Assembly: GCF_000003815.2 (NCBI RefSeq)
Contig: NW_023365786.1
Coordinates: forward strand, 33,749-77,607
Source: Branchiostoma floridae
Lineage: Eukaryota; Chordata; Leptocardii; Amphioxiformes; Branchiostomatidae
Reading direction: 5' to 3'
Length of the DNA: 43,859 nt
Shown: positions 40,100 through 43,859 of the stretch, piece by piece
Layout: every line of letters starts with the position of its first letter
Position numbering within the stretch: position 1 is the stretch's first letter
Notes under the pieces: generated by a model
The model's input: only the letters and a program-made list of their open reading frames with translations
The model's database searches: none
What the model was told of the DNA's origin: nothing
Program-made: the position numbers and the translations under genes

Positions 40100-41125
40100 G
40101 TCTTTAGTACTGTCCTCTTTCTTGGTCGTGGTTTTCTCACCACGTCGTCGACAGGTGGACTCGGCATGTTTATACTTTTGTCCCGTAGTGTCCAAGCAGT
40201 ACGAGCAGTAGTGGGCGTAACGGCACGAGGTGGAAGAACACTCCCCTTTGTTGTACTTGTAACAGGTCCTGACGGTTGTCTTCGGCTTACCCGTGGCGTT
40301 GTTGTTGCCCTTGAGGTTGTCGGGGTCGCCGTCAAAATAGTAGTCCTTGAGTTCCGTCCAATCGTTGTTCCACTTCGTGGGGTCGCGGAGGGCCTGGTTG
40401 ATAGCCGCGTGGTGAAAGGCCCTGACGACCGGCCAGCGATAACGTGCCAGCCGGTGGCAGGCGAACTGAAGAAGGGCCATTCGTCCCCTGGCTTCCCAGG
40501 TCGGGAGGTTGGGCGACAGGAGCAACCCCATGCTGCCGCTGAGGAACTCCTCGGCCGAGAGGTCTTCATACTTCGGGGCCTCTGCGGACTGACTGTTGAA
40601 GACAAAGTTCTCGGGAGACAAAAGCTTTGTCTTACCTTTAGCGGGAGCCTTTTTGCTGTCCTGGGTGACGAACTCGAGGTCTGGGTAGTTCTCGTTCACC
40701 CTTGTGACGAGCTCCTTGTTCATTCGTAGGTGGTCTAGTGTCAGGTCGCCGGGGCCCAGGTGGAGAGCCGCGCCGAGCGTAGCCGCCTCCTCCGCCGACG
40801 TGGATACTTTGGGGCCGGTCTGCTTCGCCTCGCCTGACGGGGGGGTTGGACCGCTTGATTTCAGAGCCCCTAGTCTCTTCTCAAGAGCTGCCACCTCGTT
40901 TCTAAGCTCCGCTTCCGCGATGGCCTTCTCCAACTCAGCCTTGCGCTGTTCCAGGACGTCCATCGCAGACTTAGGGTTGGGGTCCTCGAGCTCGATGGGC
41001 TGCTTGTCTGCCGGCGGATCCTTGTCAACCCCCTGGCAGTGCTTGCCGTATTGGCCCGCCTTGTGACAAGACAGCGGCTCGCCACAACCAGAGCACTTCT
41101 TCACTCTTTTCGGGGTCCTCCCCAT
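40097..41125 (-). CDS. Gag-like protein of the DIRS-like element
   Basis: 342 residues starting ATGGGGAGGACC, 67 nt downstream of the 5' repeat. N-terminus is a short zinc-binding-like CSGCGEPLSCHK...KHC (residues 11-30). Residues about 55-92 are a heptad-like helix (LEQRKAELEKAIAEAELRNE). The middle (FLSGSMGLLLSPNLPTWEAR...WPVVRAFHHA) is the capsid-like conserved region of such Gags. C-terminus (288-325) has a CCCH finger, C-x7-C-x4-C-x3-H, then CSYC and H-x4-C, followed by a Lys-rich tail ending STKD. It likely packages the RNA. The stop is UGA followed by CUA. Confidence 0.85.
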   Translation of the reverse strand: MGRTPKRVKKCSGCGEPLSCHKAGQYGKHCQGVDKDPPADKQPIELEDPNPKSAMDVLEQRKAELEKAIAEAELRNEVAALEKRLGALKSSGPTPPSGEAKQTGPKVSTSAEEAATLGAALHLGPGDLTLDHLRMNKELVTRVNENYPDLEFVTQDSKKAPAKGKTKLLSPENFVFNSQSAEAPKYEDLSAEEFLSGSMGLLLSPNLPTWEARGRMALLQFACHRLARYRWPVVRAFHHAAINQALRDPTKWNNDWTELKDYYFDGDPDNLKGNNNATGKPKTTVRTCYKYNKGECSSTSCRYAHYCSYCLDTTGQKYKHAESTCRRRGEKTTTKKEDSTKD

Positions 41126-41192
41126 GATTAAGGTGGAAGGAGGAAGGGAAGAACGGAGGTGACGGAGAAGAAATTGCGGAGACTCTCTGATG

Positions 41193-41311
41193 CAGCCTGC
41201 TCCCTAAGATCTGATGGCGGGAGTGAGTGGGGATCCCACGTGTGGGTTAGACCCTGAGAGCGACTGCATCCAATTAACAACTTTGATCCCCGGGGGGGCC
41301 CAAAGATCCAC
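41193..41311 (-). repeat. 119-bp terminal direct repeat, 5' copy (A1)
   Basis: Identical to 35788-35906. The outer boundary at 41311 is supported independently: from 41312 the sequence aligns with the interior of the 442-bp element at 24220. Confidence 0.95.
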
Positions 41312-41560
41312 GATGACCTTTGACCTCAATTAGAAGACCTGATGACCCGCAAGCTGCACTTACTCGACAGTTTAACGGACACTCCAAACAAGGATGAAAG
41401 CCTATATTTGTAACAAAATAAGATGGCCAGAACCCTTACCTGTAAAATCCAGCTCCAAAATGTCAACATTTACCAACAAATAGACTTTTAACTTTGTTTT
41501 GAAAAGACGGACTCATTTTGGGTCCACTGCGTCTGCGTCAGATTGGTGACCTTTGCCCTG
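41312..41560. mobile_element. Right part of a second copy of the 442-bp element
   Basis: It aligns with 24220-24462: TGACCTTTGACCT, ACACTCCAAACA, AAAGCCTAT, CCAGCTCCAAAATG and a closing TGACCTTT.CCT. The left half is missing because the DIRS-like element abuts it, so it was cut by that insertion or an associated deletion. Confidence 0.7.
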
Positions 41561-41640
41561 CAGGATAAGAGCATGTCACTGACTAACAGAGCAACTCGCA
41601 CGCGTCCCCTATTCCGCATACATAGTACTGCAGCTGTGAT

Positions 41641-41832
41641 CTCTGCAGGGCAACGTCCAAGATGATGATAGTTTGCGACAGAGAATGGCAGTCGAAAACA
41701 TACCACTACCAGTGAACTACGTACATACCCTCTGATCTCTGCAGGGCAACGTCCAAGATGATGATAGTTTGCGACAGAGAATGGCAGTCGAAAACATACC
41801 ACTACCAGTGAACTACGTACATACCCTCTGCT
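41641..41832. repeat. 96-bp perfect tandem duplication
   Basis: CTCTGCAGGGCAACGTCCAA and the next 76 bases recur at 41737 without change as far as I can read. 96 is a multiple of three, so a minus-strand frame stays open through both copies, but it has no recognisable domain. Confidence 0.9.
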
Positions 41833-41899
41833 GTAGCGATTGCTCAAATATATTTGGTCCCAGGGCTATATAATCTGGCGCAGAAAGGACTTTAACGTT

Positions 41900-42083
41900 T
41901 ACTTTTAACTTACTCTGATGAGTCTCCAAGCAGAGGTTATGCTCCGGCTTTTTTCTGACGTTTTTTAGGCGTTTTTATTGGGCTTTCTATTTTGTACAGA
42001 AATCTTGAAGTCTCCTGGCCTAAGCGAGAAAGAAACGTCAAAAACAGCCGGAGCCTAGCCTCTGCTTGGAGAGTACTTTTAAC
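41900..42083. mobile_element. MITE-like element with inverted ends and 10-bp target repeat
   Basis: CTCCAAGCAGAGG..ATGCTCCGGCT from 41913 pairs with AGCCGGAGCCTAGCCTCTGC ending TTGGAG near 42072. TACTTTTAAC flanks it at 41900-41909 and 42074-42083. The core is about 165 bp with no coding capacity. Confidence 0.7.
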
Positions 42084-42295
42084 CTTCCCCTCAGCTCTTT
42101 GTTCGTGATAGGAGACCGTGACCCGTTCATGGTGCAGGTGCCTGTGCGAGCTGTCTCACCACCTTTGTGTAACGTTTGTTGCATGATTGCAGATACCACT
42201 ATGGACTGTCTGATTGGCGCAATGCCAGACGTACACTTCATATCAAACCGGTTTCAATGTGATTTGGTTCGTTCCGCAAACAGGCCCCATCAAAC

Positions 42296-42362
42296 ATCGA
42301 AGCTGGTGTGTTACGCCGAAGGGCGGTTATACCGGCTATAAAGATACAGATACAGAAACAGG
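42296..42362 (+). mobile_element. LINE 3' tail, 67-bp insertion
   Basis: GAAGCTGGTGTGTTACGCCG, AAGGGCGGTTATACCGGCTA and (GATACA)n match the 3' end of the minus-strand LINE at 33553-33640. The paralogous site in copy 2 (about 42710) lacks it, so this is a very short 5'-truncated LINE insertion. Confidence 0.7.
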
Positions 42363-42476
42363 CTTCAGTCGGACAGGCCCTCAAACCAGTTTGCAAACCC
42401 TAGTCTGAATGTATCATAGCATTAAACAAAGGCAACTAGACTAGCCTAAGGCTGGTACTTGTCACGGTTACTAGTA

Positions 42477-42650
42477 CAATGGAAGCCGCTTAATTGCACA
42501 CCCCATTTGCCAGTATATTTCGTGCAATTATCCGAATGGTGCAACAAAGTGAAGTTATTAAGCTGGACCGCACCACCATGGGATCTGGGGATTTTGTGCA
42601 ATTAACAGACGTGTGCGATTATCCGGTGTGCAATTAACTGGCTTCTATTG
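42477..42650. mobile_element. pogo/Tigger-like MITE, copy 1 (174 bp)
   Basis: The ends CAATGGAAGCCGCTTAATTG and CAATTAACTGGCTTCTATTG are inverted repeats, flanked by TA on both sides (42475-42476 and 42651-42652). CAGTxGAA ends and TA targets are typical of the pogo/Tigger branch of Tc1/mariner. Confidence 0.8.
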
Positions 42651-42822
42651 TACTTCGAACTGGTTTCAATATGAATTGGTTCGTTTAGACAGGGCTCCAT
42701 CAAGCAGACTTTAGTCGGATAGGCCCTCAAACCAGTTTGCAAACCCTAGTCTGAATGTATCATAGCATGAAACAAAGGCAACTAGACTAGCCTAAGGCTA
42801 GTACTTGTCACGGTTACTAGTA

Positions 42823-42996
42823 CAGTGGAAGCCGCTTAATTGCACACCCCATTTGCCAGTATATTTCGAGCAATTATCCGAATGGTGCAACAAAGTAAAG
42901 TTATTAAGCTGGACCGCACCACCATGGGATTTAGGGATTTTGTGCAATAAACAAAAGTGTGCGATTATCCGGTGTGCAATTAACTGGCTTCTACTG
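42823..42996. mobile_element. pogo/Tigger-like MITE, copy 2 (174 bp)
   Basis: The ends CAGTGGAAGCCGCTTAATTG and CAATTAACTGGCTTCTACTG are flanked by TA at 42821 and 42997. It has the same length as copy 1 and lies at the same place in the duplicated segment, so it was copied with the segment. Confidence 0.8.
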
Positions 42997-43002
42997 TACA
43001 TG

Positions 43003-43686
43003 GACAGGAAAAAAACATCAACAGAATTTTCTAAGCACATTGACCTTGACAGCCTAAACCTCTTTTGCCATCAAAATCACCTACAAGACACCAGTATTCT
43101 TCCTTCTCTTTTACCCATCGTGCTTAGTAGTTCGCCCGTAACACAACATGAATGCAAAGACCGCTAGACCAGCCTGAGGCTAGCACTGTTCACGGCGAAT
43201 TGGGCAGGAAAAACAACGACATAACGTGAAGGTTGAGTGCATCAACATTAAAGTTTAAGCCTCCTTGGAAAATAGTCCGGATATGTAAGAAGAAGTCACC
43301 AAAACGCATGCAATCTTCCCACTCGTGTATTGCATTATATGTCTAGCAATTTGCCTAGCCTGCAGAAAAATACTTTCAAACATGCAGCCAAAGTAATGAT
43401 ATTATCGCTCACGGCGATACAGACAGTAGAAACAACGACATGACGTTGCCAAGGACACTGAACTCAAAAGTCTATAACGTTACTCCTTGTAAAAACAACC
43501 CTATTCAGGTGACACTTTATTGTGCGCTCAAGCGTGTCCAGGGTCAGACGTGTGCGCAGGTAGCCTGTGGGAATACAGGTGTCACGCCACATCGTACGAC
43601 TACATAACGTTTGATTAACAACTGCTAACGTTATATATACAAGCCGAGGGGTCAAAAGGTAACTTATCAAGGTTGGCGTTCCATTC
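43003..43686. other. Upstream region of the right-hand gene
   Basis: Weak internal duplications (GTTCACGGCGA..ACAACGACATAACGT at 43190 and CTCACGGCGA..ACAACGACATGACGT at 43409). No exon is seen. The promoter of the gene starting at 43690 should lie near its right end, but only the YY1-like site is recognisable; there is no TATA box at the usual distance. Confidence 0.4.
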
Positions 43687-43697
43687 AAGATGGCGGC
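43687..43697 (+). promoter_or_regulatory. YY1-type motif overlapping the start codon
   Basis: AAGATGGCGGC is the YY1 consensus in its usual place, over the translation start of TATA-less housekeeping genes. The ATG inside is also in good context (A at -3, G at +4). Confidence 0.6.
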
Positions 43698-43859
43698 CAC
43701 CATCCCTTCAAAGCTGTGTTTGCCGGCGTACAGTAGACTTCCCTTGCTTCGTGCGTGCCGGGGAAGGTGTTTCAGCGGCACAGGGGCGGTGGGTGCAGCC
43801 CGGCTGGTACAGGTGGAGGAGCCACCGCCTTACACACCTGCTCGTCTTGCGGGGAGACA
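43690..43859 (+). CDS. 5' exon of an unidentified, probably mitochondrial, protein gene
   Basis: ATG in a strong context opens a frame to the window edge (56 codons plus 2 bases). It starts MAATIPSKLCLPAYSRLPLL, then RACRGRCFSGTGAVGAARLV, then EEPPPYTPARLAG. The first 35 residues have Arg, Lys, Ser, Ala and Leu but no acidic residue, and end in RCFSG, the pattern of a mitochondrial presequence with an R-x-(F/Y)-S cleavage motif. The following VQVEEPPPYTP looks like a mature N-terminus. I do not recognise the family. The YY1-type start supports a constitutively expressed nuclear gene for a mitochondrial protein. The coding part is GC-rich against AT-rich flanks. Confidence 0.7.
   Translation, partial: MAATIPSKLCLPAYSRLPLLRACRGRCFSGTGAVGAARLVQVEEPPPYTPARLAGR

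Larger units (their letters stand above)
35788..41311 (-). mobile_element. DIRS/Ngaro/PAT-like tyrosine-recombinase retrotransposon
   Basis: This 5.5-kb element lies between two identical 119-bp direct repeats and has the order Gag, ORF2, RT/RNase H, tyrosine recombinase. RT plus tyrosine recombinase without integrase or protease defines the DIRS order. Such elements integrate through a circular DNA intermediate and leave no target duplication. Direct rather than inverted repeats point to the PAT/Ngaro side, where an A1-ORFs-B1-A2-B2 layout is known. I could not recognise B1/B2 copies, so the 3' terminus (left side) may extend beyond 35788. Repeat identity suggests recent activity, but RT carries a frameshift. 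Confidence 0.85.
42245..42652 (+). repeat. Tandem segmental duplication, copy 1
   Basis: It matches 42658-43002: GGTTTCAATGTGATTTGGTT, AGGCCCTCAAACCAGTTTGC, GTCTGAATGTATCATAGCAT, then the MITE at 42477. It contains 67 bp (42296-42362) missing from copy 2. A third short, MITE-less piece is at 43155-43195. Confidence 0.85.

Overview
The window looks like genomic DNA of an invertebrate chordate, most like amphioxus (Branchiostoma). Evidence: modular extracellular exons (D8C, Sushi, EGF, FN3, ZP) that are all phase 1-1, GT-AG introns of 0.1-3.7 kb, CR1/L2-like LINE remnants, a DIRS-type retrotransposon and dense mini- and microsatellites. The species is an inference; no marker gene settles it. 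Three assembly gaps (N runs) lie at 1625-1724, 12480-12579 and 33747-33859.

1-8.1 kb: 5' part of a minus-strand gene for a secreted or membrane uromodulin/OIT3-like protein. In order of transcription: signal peptide, D8C, Sushi, four EGF, FN3 and the start of a ZP domain that runs off the left edge. Two dead exon copies (a ZP start and an EGF end) lie among the live exons. The large D8C-Sushi intron holds a 177-bp fold-back element and a decayed LINE. A ten-copy 73-bp tandem array sits directly upstream of the start codon and copies the exon-1 junction.

8.1-14 kb: no gene. A 762-bp TTAA-flanked element, a segmental duplication, two copies of a tRNA-derived SINE and a 71-bp minisatellite with higher-order structure.

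14-31 kb: no gene. Diverged copies of a composite repeat (modules P-Q-R-S-T, CA/TG microsatellite, U) in the same orientation. They carry a dispersed 35-bp minisatellite, a conserved hairpin, an 86-bp inverted repeat and younger insertions, one of them a 442-bp element with a nuclear-receptor DR1 site.

31-35.8 kb: mostly unassigned, with a minus-strand LINE reverse-transcriptase remnant and a plus-strand LINE C-terminus.

35.8-41.3 kb: a minus-strand tyrosine-recombinase (DIRS/Ngaro/PAT-like) retrotransposon between identical 119-bp direct repeats. It encodes a zinc-finger Gag, a Gag-in-frame second ORF after a single UGA-CUA stop, RT/RNase H in the -1 frame, and a tyrosine recombinase whose catalytic residues are intact. 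The RT has one frameshift. The Gag-UGA-ORF2 layout is the most interesting expression signal in the window.

41.3-43.7 kb: small non-autonomous elements and tandem duplications whose insertion order can be read. At 43690 a plus-strand gene begins with a YY1-type AAGATGGCGGC start and a mitochondrial-presequence-like N-terminus, and runs off the right edge.
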